Below, piece by piece: positions 16,562 to 24,127 of a stretch of 64,000 nucleotides of DNA (position 1 is the first letter of the stretch; each line of letters begins with the position of its first letter). Made by a program: the position numbers and the translations under genes. This DNA comes from DASVRZ01 sp038230215. Lineage in GTDB: Bacteria; Verrucomicrobiota; Verrucomicrobiia; Chthoniobacterales; DASVRZ01. The notes beneath the pieces are model-generated. The model was not told the origin of the DNA. It saw nothing but the letters and a program-made list of their open reading frames with translations, and did not search any database. Location: NCBI GenBank assembly GCA_038230215.1, contig JBBRNR010000005.1, positions 186,001 to 250,000 of the forward strand, given 5' to 3'.

Positions 16562-17718
16562 TTCCGCGATGGTTATCCAGTTGGGGAGTTGGCCTCTGCC
16601 TTCTCCTCACCGCGCCATCGTTGCTGGCCGAGAAACCCGTTCCCGATCCTTTCGTCGGTTGGCCCGCCAGTTGGGCGACGACCTACCAACGTTTCGAAAA
16701 TTATATTCAAGCCACCTCTCAATATTTCCCTCGCGCCGAACTGGAGATTTTGCCAAATGGACAGCCAGTGCATTCGGTGAAGCTTTTTACCAACTTCATC
16801 GAAGGACCGGGGCTTGTATTCTACAAAAATGGGAACGTTATTCTGACGAGAAGTGCTTCTGAGGCATCTCTCAACGAAAACTCTGGGCATTTTTCGCCCG
16901 CCACGTATGCGGTTGTTTTGCAATCGGGCGGCTCAGCGGGCTACCAATATCTTAATCCAATCGTCTGGTTCAAAACTCAGTATCCGCACACTCCCAAACA
17001 TTCTGGCGACACTCAGAAATTGGTTTTCACCATGATTGATGCCCTTAAAGATTTCCAAGATGGCTTTCCAAACGAGAGACTGCTCAATTTTTTAAATTTC
17101 CATATCTTTCCTAAACGTAGCCGGAACGATTTGTTAAAGAAAAACTCCAAGGTAGAACCCAGCATCACTCTGGGCGTAACCGTTTCAGGCACCATCGTGC
17201 GGGAAAAACTGGCTCCGGCATTTGAGAAATTACTCCAATGGAGGGTGTATCATGACGGACAACTCGTTGAACAAGGCTCCGCCTCCGGTATGGACCGACT
17301 CACAGTCGGCCACGGCATGGGCGACTACTGGGCTTTCGTCGGAATCGTCGGTCCGAACGGATTTATGCCCGTGAGTAACCTGCTTCATTTTCCCCTGTTC
17401 CCCAAAAAACCCACGGGTTTCGAGGTCTTCCCGAATACCAATCCGATCACCCATCTGCCACTCTTCTTTGAATATTGCCTGTCTGCAGAGGACCGTCAGG
17501 AAATCCTGGAAACTGCCCAAGAGCATCATTCGCAAGGTGGCTATTACAATGACGCCGCTATTTACTGTCTGTCCCAGGCATTCAGAACGGGTGATCCTGC
17601 AAAGGATCGGCTTCTGGACCTTTGGAGACCTTGGTCTTTGGGTCTCAACCGCCTTAAATTAGATCCTGACGAAGACATGGAACATCACATCAACATCGCC
17701 CCGGAACCTGTCCCCTAG
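16558..17718 (+). CDS. Secreted protein of unknown function
   Basis: A 386-residue protein with a signal peptide (hydrophobic core about residues 9-23, cleavage near LLAEK). The mature part has beta-rich stretches with many aromatic residues and no recognised catalytic motif. It starts inside the stop codon of the split gene (ATGA), so the two were one translational unit and probably worked together at the cell envelope. It ends 3 bases from the convergent ArsR-type gene. After the transposon insertion it would depend on read-through or a new promoter. Confidence 0.75.
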   Translation: MIPRWLSSWGVGLCLLLTAPSLLAEKPVPDPFVGWPASWATTYQRFENYIQATSQYFPRAELEILPNGQPVHSVKLFTNFIEGPGLVFYKNGNVILTRSASEASLNENSGHFSPATYAVVLQSGGSAGYQYLNPIVWFKTQYPHTPKHSGDTQKLVFTMIDALKDFQDGFPNERLLNFLNFHIFPKRSRNDLLKKNSKVEPSITLGVTVSGTIVREKLAPAFEKLLQWRVYHDGQLVEQGSASGMDRLTVGHGMGDYWAFVGIVGPNGFMPVSNLLHFPLFPKKPTGFEVFPNTNPITHLPLFFEYCLSAEDRQEILETAQEHHSQGGYYNDAAIYCLSQAFRTGDPAKDRLLDLWRPWSLGLNRLKLDPDEDMEHHINIAPEPVP

Positions 17719-17721
17719 AGC

Positions 17722-18054
17722 TCACCCCTCGCCATCGCCTTGGGCATCGAAGCGGAGTAGGCAGTGGCCGAAGTCGATGATGGGCTGCCCAAGCGTGGGC
17801 AGATAGGCGCGGGGAATGGAGTAAAGTCCGGCGCGATTGGCGGTGACGACGTTCGCTTTACGCATGATGGCGAGGTTTTTAGAGACGGTGCTGGCACTAG
17901 CGCCGATTTTCTCTGCGATCTCGATGACCATCTGCGGTTCACCGCTGGTCAGTGCGCCCAGAATGGCCCAACGAGTCGGATCCCCAATGGCTTTGAGGAG
18001 TAAATGGAGGGAAGGACGAGGTAAATTCGGGTTTGCAGGCAGGTTTGCAGACAT
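17722..18054 (-). CDS. ArsR-type winged-helix regulator with C-terminal DFGHC motif
   Basis: A 110-residue DNA-binding protein. A Pro-rich N-terminus leads into a winged helix: ATRW-type helix KAIGDPTRWAILGAL, recognition helix region GASASTVSKNLAIMRK and a wing GLYSIPRAYLP. The protein ends with the unusual motif IIDFGHCLLRF, shared with the second ArsR-type protein at 49339. The metal-binding ELCVCDL motif of ArsR/SmtB is absent, so the Cys of DFGHC is the only obvious sensing residue. An array of 21-bp repeats lies immediately upstream of the start codon and could be its own operator set. Target genes are unknown. Confidence 0.85.
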   Translation of the reverse strand: MSANLPANPNLPRPSLHLLLKAIGDPTRWAILGALTSGEPQMVIEIAEKIGASASTVSKNLAIMRKANVVTANRAGLYSIPRAYLPTLGQPIIDFGHCLLRFDAQGDGEG

Positions 18055-18073
18055 AAAAGGGGAATAAATTGAA

Positions 18074-18325
18074 GGTTGCAGGAAATAACCGGCGTCTAAC
18101 AGGAATACAATAGCTGCTCATAAGCGATAATCGAGGAGTTACAGGAATGCAATTTCGCATTGCAGGAAATTATGAAGGCATTACAGGAAAGTGTTTTCTG
18201 ATACTGTTTCTTTTTTGGAGCGTGACGGGAAAGCATTTGCTTAAAACAGGAATGCACCAGCTTCTTGCATTGCCGATTTAGCTTCTCGGATTACCGCATT
18301 TGCTTCTATCAGGAAGGCATTGGCT
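18074..18325. repeat. Array of twelve degenerate 21-bp tandem units upstream of the ArsR-type gene
   Basis: Units start at 18074, 18095, 18116, 18137, 18158, 18179, 18200, 18221, 18242, 18263, 18284 and 18305 with no insertion or deletion. The common core is ACAGGAATGCATTTGCT (CAGGAA is kept in seven units). A weaker unit precedes it over the start codon and another follows inside the MFS gene end. The array fills the whole region between the MFS stop and the ArsR start, so the ArsR promoter must lie in or beside it. Both strands contain stops, so it is not coding as a whole. Confidence 0.85.
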
Positions 18326-19538
18326 GCTGCTGCGATGGCGAAGAGGTCTTGATGCCGACGATGCAGAGCATGGCGATGAGCAGGATGCCGCCGCTGGCGA
18401 GAAAGGAGGTGCGGGCGTAATGACCAGCCGGATCGAAGGTGAGGAGTTGGAAGGCGATGAGCGGGCCGATGAAGCGACCGAGGCTGCCAGCCGAGGCGAC
18501 GAGGCCGAGGACGCGGCCTTGGGTGTGCGCGTCGCTTAGGCGGGAGGCGAGCCCGTTCATCGTGGGAGTAACGAGGCTGTTTCCAATCGAAATGCCAGTG
18601 CAGACGAGGAGGAGGAGTCCCAGGCTAGGCGGCGTAGAGGGCAGATAGAACATGCTGATCGAGAGAATCGTCGCACCAGCGATGGCGAGTTGTTTTTCAA
18701 TCGGCCTGCGGAGAAGTCTGCGCAGTACGCCGCCCTGCATGACGACGCCGAGAAAGCCGACATAAAAGAAAATCCAGCCGGTGTGAGCAATATCAAACCC
18801 GAATCGCTTTTCGCAGAAGAGTGCGAAGAGGGAGGTCATGATGGAGAAGCCGACGATGGAGGCAAACTGGCTGGCCAGAATCATGGAAATGAGTGCGCTA
18901 CGTCCATGCGAGAAGACTTCGCTGAGACTTGCGCGACCCTTGTTTCTGGCGCGTACCTCGGGAGTCAGGGTTTCCGGCAGACGCCAGGCGACGAGTCCGC
19001 AATTGATGAGTGCCATTCCAGCCGCGACGAAGAAGGGGAGCGATGGGCTGATTTTTCCCAAGACGCCGCCCATCGCCGGGCCGATCATGAAGCCGAGACC
19101 GAAGGCCGCACCGATGAGCCCCATGGCTTTGGAGCGGTTTTCCTTTGTCGTCACGTCGGCGATGCAGGCCATGCCGGTGGCGATATTTCCCCCACTCGCA
19201 CCGTCAATGATGCGACCCAATAGCAAAATCCAATAGCTGGCGGCGAGGCCAGTGACGAGGAATCCGACGGCTGTGCCGAAGATGCTAAGGGTTAAAACTG
19301 GCTTGCGCCCAAACCGGTCGGAGATTTTCCCGAAAATGGGGGAGCAGATGAGTTGCAGCAGGGAAAAAATGCCGACCAAGATGCTCATTTGCATGGGAGT
19401 CGCATGAAATTTCGTACCCTCGGCATAGACCGGAAGAACGGGGATGACGATTCCAAAGCCGATCATGTCGATGAAGATCGTCAGGAAAATCAGTGTCAGC
19501 GGAGACAGTCGTGTTTTTTTTGAAAGAGGCTCGACCAT
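18309..19538 (-). CDS. MFS exporter of the tetracycline-resistance/DHA1 type
   Basis: A 409-residue inner-membrane protein with twelve predicted membrane segments. Motif A is GKISDRFGRKPVL between segments 2 and 3, and FIDMIGFGIVIPVLP in segment 1 is typical of TetA-like drug/H+ antiporters. The Met at 19538 is preferred; another lies ten codons upstream at 19568. The substrate cannot be inferred; many relatives are annotated as tetracycline exporters without resistance data. Its 3' end runs into the 21-bp repeat array. It is on the same strand as the ArsR-type gene, so read-through between the two is possible. Confidence 0.88.
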   Translation of the reverse strand: MVEPLSKKTRLSPLTLIFLTIFIDMIGFGIVIPVLPVYAEGTKFHATPMQMSILVGIFSLLQLICSPIFGKISDRFGRKPVLTLSIFGTAVGFLVTGLAASYWILLLGRIIDGASGGNIATGMACIADVTTKENRSKAMGLIGAAFGLGFMIGPAMGGVLGKISPSLPFFVAAGMALINCGLVAWRLPETLTPEVRARNKGRASLSEVFSHGRSALISMILASQFASIVGFSIMTSLFALFCEKRFGFDIAHTGWIFFYVGFLGVVMQGGVLRRLLRRPIEKQLAIAGATILSISMFYLPSTPPSLGLLLLVCTGISIGNSLVTPTMNGLASRLSDAHTQGRVLGLVASAGSLGRFIGPLIAFQLLTFDPAGHYARTSFLASGGILLIAMLCIVGIKTSSPSQQQPMPS

Positions 19539-19591
19539 GGAGCGGAAGTGATAGCCCGAAATTCGCACGCCGCCAAGACCGCAAAGGCGGA

Positions 19592-20285
19592 TTATGGGGC
19601 GGAAAGATTTCCCAAGCGCGTCTTCAAGCTGGCGTCGCCGCGATTCTGGGCTTCGTAGCCACGCCGCAAACGTTCCAGTGCCGGACGAATAATCTCGTCG
19701 CGAACGTCAATGGACGATCGGTAGATGGTTTCCCAGAGAAGCTGCGTGTTGAGAAATAGATCGCCGCCCGGACCCTCCTCATCAAACTTCGGCCGGAAAT
19801 GATCGACCGCGCCTTGCAAGTGCTGGGCAAATTCCTGCGCGGTGGGGCCACCTGTCAGCCGGATAACGAGACGAAACGCCTCCAGGTCCTTTTCCTCAAG
19901 GCGCTGGAGTTTGTCAACGAGAATGTCCCACGGATGCGGAATGATGAAGGTGTGCCCGTGGCGTTGGACCTCGGTGGCGCGATGCATCCAATCGAAAGTC
20001 GAGCGGAAGACATAACGGTCGGTGACTTGGAACCCAAAATTTTCCGCAGTGGCTTCCCAGTCCATTCTGAGCGACAAAAACTTGCAAATCGCTTTCGCTG
20101 AATTGAAAAATATCCACATCGCCACTGAGAAAGTCTGGCGCCAATTGCATTTGCAACGGAGCGGAGTCGAAGACGACCACTTTCCGAACTGGATTCGGCG
20201 GCATCAGATGCGCCAGCAGATCCAGCTGCCTACCCGCCGCCGTGTCCCAATTGATGGCGTAAACTTGAAAGGTATCCGAGTGCAT
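19592..20285 (-). pseudogene. Frameshifted nucleotidyltransferase-fold-like protein gene
   Basis: Two overlapping frames encode one protein. The first starts at ATG 20285 and reads through FDSAPLQMQL and SGDVDIFQF, a pattern like the GDxDI site of nucleotidyltransferase-fold proteins. The second carries the rest (VTDRYVFRSTFDW, HPWDILVDKLQRLEEKDLEAFRL). The switch is at a run of five A on the + strand (20076-20080); removing one base joins the frames into about 230 residues. This may be a real mutation or a homopolymer sequencing error. Function is unknown; a resemblance to AbiEii/DUF6036-type proteins is only suggestive. Confidence 0.6.
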
Positions 20286-20463
20286 GAGTTATCAATCTGG
20301 GCGTCACCGCTGGGTCGATGGCCAGTTTTTTTCCCAACGCCACATCGCGAGGAACGATAAGTCCGTGCTCCTGCCGTCGCAGGAGCCGGGCGGCGATGCG
20401 CGACTTACGCCAGCTACGGGAGAATTGCTTGCGCTCAAAAAGCTCTCGAATGGACTCGGTCAC
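20230..20463 (-). CDS. Possible small partner protein upstream of the frameshifted gene
   Basis: A 77-codon frame starting at GTG (20463) and overlapping the start of the nucleotidyltransferase-like gene by 56 bases. It is basic, with ERKQFSRSWRKSRIAARLL followed by HGLIVPRDVALGKKLAIDP, which could be a small winged-helix or antitoxin-like partner. There is no ATG and no clear ribosome site, so the gene is uncertain. Confidence 0.35.
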   Translation of the reverse strand: MTESIRELFERKQFSRSWRKSRIAARLLRRQEHGLIVPRDVALGKKLAIDPAVTPRLITHALGYLSSLRHQLGHGGG

Positions 20464-20511
20464 AGTGCAGGATAATGCCGTAAAACCCCGAAGCGTCAAA
20501 CAGGCATTGGC

Positions 20512-22908
20512 TCAACCTGCTGCCACCAGCGTGCCTGTGGTCACGCCGAGTTGCGAGGTCGCCTTCAAATTGCGCCAAAGCGATTCGCCCGAGACTTTAC
20601 CGGCAAGCAGATTCTGGTAGGCGGAAATTAGCATCCGAGTTTGGGCGGCATTTTCCTCCAAAAGCTCAATCCGGAAATGCGCCAGGCCAGTTTCGCGCAG
20701 GGCACTGAAGAATTGCGCCCCGGTCTGCGCCTTGGAGTTGAAAAGCGTGTTGCGACAGCCCACATCGGCGCGCAGCGGATGCTCGGCACCCACGCGGTCG
20801 CGCAGGTGAACACGATGCGACTCGCAGGGCCGTCCGCAATTCGTGTGATCCGTGCCAGTGGAAAGGAACGCCGCAAAAACACAGTGCTCCATGTGAAACA
20901 TTGGCATGTGCTGGTGCAGCGTAATCTCAAACCACGCAGGCGGAGCCGTGGTGAGCAACGATAGGACTTGGGGCAGATTGAGGTCGTAGGAAATCGTCAG
21001 CCTTTGTAATCCGCACCCGATGAAATGCTCCGCGCTCAGGGGATTCGCAACGTTTAGAGAGAAGTCGCTAATCTTCGGCATCGACGAATCACGATAGTAA
21101 CTCAGCGCTCCGAGATTGCGAATGAGCAACGCATCTGGCCCGCAGTTTTCGATCAGCTTAAAGAAGCCCTGTTCCCCGGCTTTTTGAATCCGTGGCGTTG
21201 CCAATGCAATCTGAGCTGACTCCGTTTTTCTAACTAAAGCCACCGCGTCACGGTATCGCCGAATGTCCTCGAAGTCCGCGTAAATGCTGGTTGCGCCCGC
21301 TTCCAGTACAGCCTCGATCTGCTCCAGACTACGGCAAAGAACGTGGAGTTGAGCCTGCTCAGATTGCAATGCAACTCGCTTGGGAAAAAGTTCCGCTACT
21401 TCGATTTCGGGACGTTGAATTTCCCTCGTTCGATCCAACGCAAAAACCATCTCACGGCGCAGGCGATTCAGCTCACCGATGGGCAAAATCACATCGCTTT
21501 CTAACTCGTTGGTGAGCTCTCCCAACTCATAGCCACTGTCGCCCAGTCTGCCGAGATGCTCACGCAACCGCTCCGCCGTCAGTGGTGCCGTGCGGGCCGG
21601 TTGCAGTGTAATGGAAGAACGATTTTCAGCATGTTTGCTTCTGACAACTAGCGGCTCACCGGCGCGTCCCGAGACAGTGAGATCGATCCTTGTTTTCTTC
21701 CGTGCCTCGATGCGTCCACCATAACTTTGGCGAAGTTTTTCATCCAGCTTGGGATCGCTCGTTTTCCAAAGATGCGCACCGGGTTTTATGCGAGAAAAAT
21801 TCAGCTGTCCGCGTTGGAACTCGAGCCGGTTTCCATGAATGCCGTAGATGCGCCCACCCTGCTCATGATTCGTGTCGCCGCCCGTGTCGAAGACGACGCC
21901 ATCACCTAGCTTCAACTCCCCGAGATCGCTCACTTCAACCGAATCCTGGTTCACCCGGCTTACCGTCCCAAGATACGCGCCGCGCTTTTTTCCATAGCGG
22001 GCTCCGACCAATTCCTGGTGATTCACCCCGTACATCCAGCCGGGATAGAGGCCTCGGGAAAATGTCATTTCGAGTTGATATTTTTCGGCGGCAGCGAGTT
22101 TGACTTCCATGCCGTTGAGAGCGGAATCGATGGCCCGGCGATAAACCTGGCAGACCGCCGCGACGTATTCCGGTGACTTCAAGCGACCTTCGATTTTAAA
22201 GCTAACCACGCCTAGTTCTAACAATCTTGGAATCTGCTCGGCGGCAGCCAAATCCTGCGGCGAGAGAAGATATTTTTTGTCGCCCAGATCGCGGCGTTCA
22301 CCATCGACGATCAGTTCGTAAGGCATGCGGCAGGCCTGGGCACATTCTCCGCGATTCGCGCTGCGCTGGCCAAGTGATTCGGAGGTGAGACACTGCCCGG
22401 AATATGCCACGCAAAGAGCCCCGTGAACGAACGCCTCGAGTGGCATCGTGCCGTTAAATTTCTCCAGCTCTCGCAACGACGTCTCACGTGCGAGCACGAC
22501 TCTTTCCACACCCAGATCGCGGGCAAACTCCGCGCCTTCCGGGGAGGTGATCGTCATCTGCGTGGAAGCGTGGATCGGCAGTTCCGGCACGATCTTTTTC
22601 GCCAGTCTAACAAGACCCACATCCTGCACAATCAAAGCGTCGACTCCGGCGCGGTTTAGCAAACGAAGCTGATCCGCAGCGGCCTCCAGCTCATCGGTGA
22701 AAATCAGTGTGTTGAATGCTACATACGCCTTTACTCCGTACCGATGAGCGAAGCGGACGACCTCGGGCAGTTCTTCCTCCGTAAAATTTTCCGCTCGCAT
22801 CCGGGCATTGAATTTCGGCAACCCGAAATAGACCGCGTCGGCTCCATTGACGACAGCAGCACGCAGGCAATCCCAGCCGCCGGCGGGTGCTAACAATTCG
22901 GGTTCCAT
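20512..22908 (-). CDS. U32 peptidase-family protein (RlhA-like, DUF3656-containing)
   Basis: A 798-residue protein. The N-terminal 300 residues match the U32 family (ELLAPAGGWDCLRAAV, GADAVYFG, ASTQMTITS, and the Cys motif GECAQACRMPYEL). A long insertion and a second U32-like half follow, with CVFAAFL, NCGRPCESH and GCRNTLFNS near the C-terminus, as in the double-domain members. E. coli RlhA, which hydroxylates 23S rRNA C2501, has about 650 residues, so this protein is longer. The Cys clusters suggest an iron-sulfur enzyme rather than a peptidase. RNA hydroxylation is inferred from family resemblance. Confidence 0.85.
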   Translation of the reverse strand: MEPELLAPAGGWDCLRAAVVNGADAVYFGLPKFNARMRAENFTEEELPEVVRFAHRYGVKAYVAFNTLIFTDELEAAADQLRLLNRAGVDALIVQDVGLVRLAKKIVPELPIHASTQMTITSPEGAEFARDLGVERVVLARETSLRELEKFNGTMPLEAFVHGALCVAYSGQCLTSESLGQRSANRGECAQACRMPYELIVDGERRDLGDKKYLLSPQDLAAAEQIPRLLELGVVSFKIEGRLKSPEYVAAVCQVYRRAIDSALNGMEVKLAAAEKYQLEMTFSRGLYPGWMYGVNHQELVGARYGKKRGAYLGTVSRVNQDSVEVSDLGELKLGDGVVFDTGGDTNHEQGGRIYGIHGNRLEFQRGQLNFSRIKPGAHLWKTSDPKLDEKLRQSYGGRIEARKKTRIDLTVSGRAGEPLVVRSKHAENRSSITLQPARTAPLTAERLREHLGRLGDSGYELGELTNELESDVILPIGELNRLRREMVFALDRTREIQRPEIEVAELFPKRVALQSEQAQLHVLCRSLEQIEAVLEAGATSIYADFEDIRRYRDAVALVRKTESAQIALATPRIQKAGEQGFFKLIENCGPDALLIRNLGALSYYRDSSMPKISDFSLNVANPLSAEHFIGCGLQRLTISYDLNLPQVLSLLTTAPPAWFEITLHQHMPMFHMEHCVFAAFLSTGTDHTNCGRPCESHRVHLRDRVGAEHPLRADVGCRNTLFNSKAQTGAQFFSALRETGLAHFRIELLEENAAQTRMLISAYQNLLAGKVSGESLWRNLKATSQLGVTTGTLVAAG

Positions 22909-22976
22909 CGGAATGTTAACAGTGGATTGGGACGCGCTCGACAGAGACGAATTTCATTCTTAAATTAAGCGACCAC

Positions 22977-23639
22977 ATGCTCTGCAACTTGCCATATCTT
23001 CAGGCTCTCGCGATTTGTTTTTTGCTCACTGGCGGGTTGCGGGCGGAGTCCGCCGAGTCTCCCGGCGATCTGGTGGAGATCCAAAAGACCGATCCCACCA
23101 TTCAAGTGGAACTCAAATATGCCACGGCCGACAACATCACCGGACGGGTGCTTTATTCGGCGGACTTCAAGGCGCAGTTACGTCGCGGCGTCGCGGTAGA
23201 ATTGATGCAGGCGCAGGCCGCACTGCGACCGATGGGGTATGGTTTGAAAATCTGGGATGCCTACCGTCCGCTGGAGGTGCAAAAAGCGCTCTTCGCGGTG
23301 ATTAGCGATCCGCGTTATGTGGCGACGCCGGGTGGCCTCTCGATGCACAATCGAGGGGTGGCGGTGGATGTGACACTAGTCGATGCGAATGGCGGGGAGC
23401 TGGTGATGCCGACGAAGTTCGACGTGATGGGGCCGCGCGCCTCTTATTTCTATTCTGCTAAAAATCCGGCTGTGTTGAAACGGCTGGTGCTGCTGCAACG
23501 AGTGATGAATCAAAGTGGCTTTTACGCGTGTCGGACGGAGTGGTGGCATTTCTTCAGCCGCCACTGGAAAAATTATCCCAATATTCCTGAGCCAATCACA
23601 GACAAGAAAAAAGCACCCATTCCTGACCTTGGCACGTAG
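22977..23639 (+). CDS. D-alanyl-D-alanine dipeptidase (VanX/DdpX-like, M15D)
   Basis: A 220-residue exported zinc dipeptidase. A signal peptide covers about residues 1-23. Catalytic motifs are DAYRP (substrate-binding Arg), SMHNRGVAVDVTL (zinc His and Asp) and EWWHF (catalytic Glu and zinc His). In VanX this enzyme destroys D-Ala-D-Ala to permit vancomycin resistance; DdpX-type relatives recycle the dipeptide. No vanH, vanA or vanRS genes are nearby, so a peptidoglycan recycling role is more likely than resistance. It precedes a response regulator gene by 12 bases. Confidence 0.9.
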   Translation: MLCNLPYLQALAICFLLTGGLRAESAESPGDLVEIQKTDPTIQVELKYATADNITGRVLYSADFKAQLRRGVAVELMQAQAALRPMGYGLKIWDAYRPLEVQKALFAVISDPRYVATPGGLSMHNRGVAVDVTLVDANGGELVMPTKFDVMGPRASYFYSAKNPAVLKRLVLLQRVMNQSGFYACRTEWWHFFSRHWKNYPNIPEPITDKKKAPIPDLGT

Positions 23640-23651
23640 CGGTACTCGTCT

Positions 23652-24068
23652 ATGAATGATGTTGTGCCGTATCGAATTTTGATCGTGGAAGATCATGAGG
23701 ACAGTGCGATGATGCTCAACCGGCTTCTAAAACGGGCTGGCTATGAAGTGGACACGGCTGGCCGCGTAACGCAAGCATTACAGTTGGTTCAGGAAAAAGA
23801 GCAAGCCGGGCGGCCGTTCAATCTCGTGCTGAGTGATTTGGGGCTGCCAGACGGGACGGGTTACGAGCTGATGCAGCAACTGCGCGATCACCATCAGCTT
23901 CGCGGAATCGCTCTCAGTGGCTACGGTCAGACGGAGGATGTACGCCGGGCGTTGGAGGCCGGGTTTGGGTTTCATCTGACGAAGCCAATCGACTTCGACA
24001 AATTGAAAAAAACCATCGCGCCATTGCTCGAATCGCAAAACACAGCTCACCCCGCGATCTCCAGTTAA
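23652..24068 (+). CDS. Single-domain response regulator (CheY-like receiver)
   Basis: A 138-residue receiver domain without an output domain. Residues ILIVEDHEDS supply the acidic pocket, VLSDLGLPDG the phosphorylation site Asp, a Ser in ALSGYG the conserved Ser/Thr, and LTKPID the Lys. It follows the VanX-like gene closely on the same strand, but no histidine kinase gene is near, so the signal source is unknown. It probably works by protein-protein contact, or as part of a phosphorelay. Confidence 0.92.
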   Translation: MNDVVPYRILIVEDHEDSAMMLNRLLKRAGYEVDTAGRVTQALQLVQEKEQAGRPFNLVLSDLGLPDGTGYELMQQLRDHHQLRGIALSGYGQTEDVRRALEAGFGFHLTKPIDFDKLKKTIAPLLESQNTAHPAISS

Positions 24069-24127
24069 CCGCAACCTGCTGCGCGCAGGATGGATTTGAA
24101 GCACATCGCATTGGAACTCGAATCCGG

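Noticed and set aside
22977..23639. Vancomycin resistance locus because of a VanX-like gene
   Set aside because: No vanH, vanA or vanRS genes are near; a chromosomal dipeptidase for recycling is more likely.
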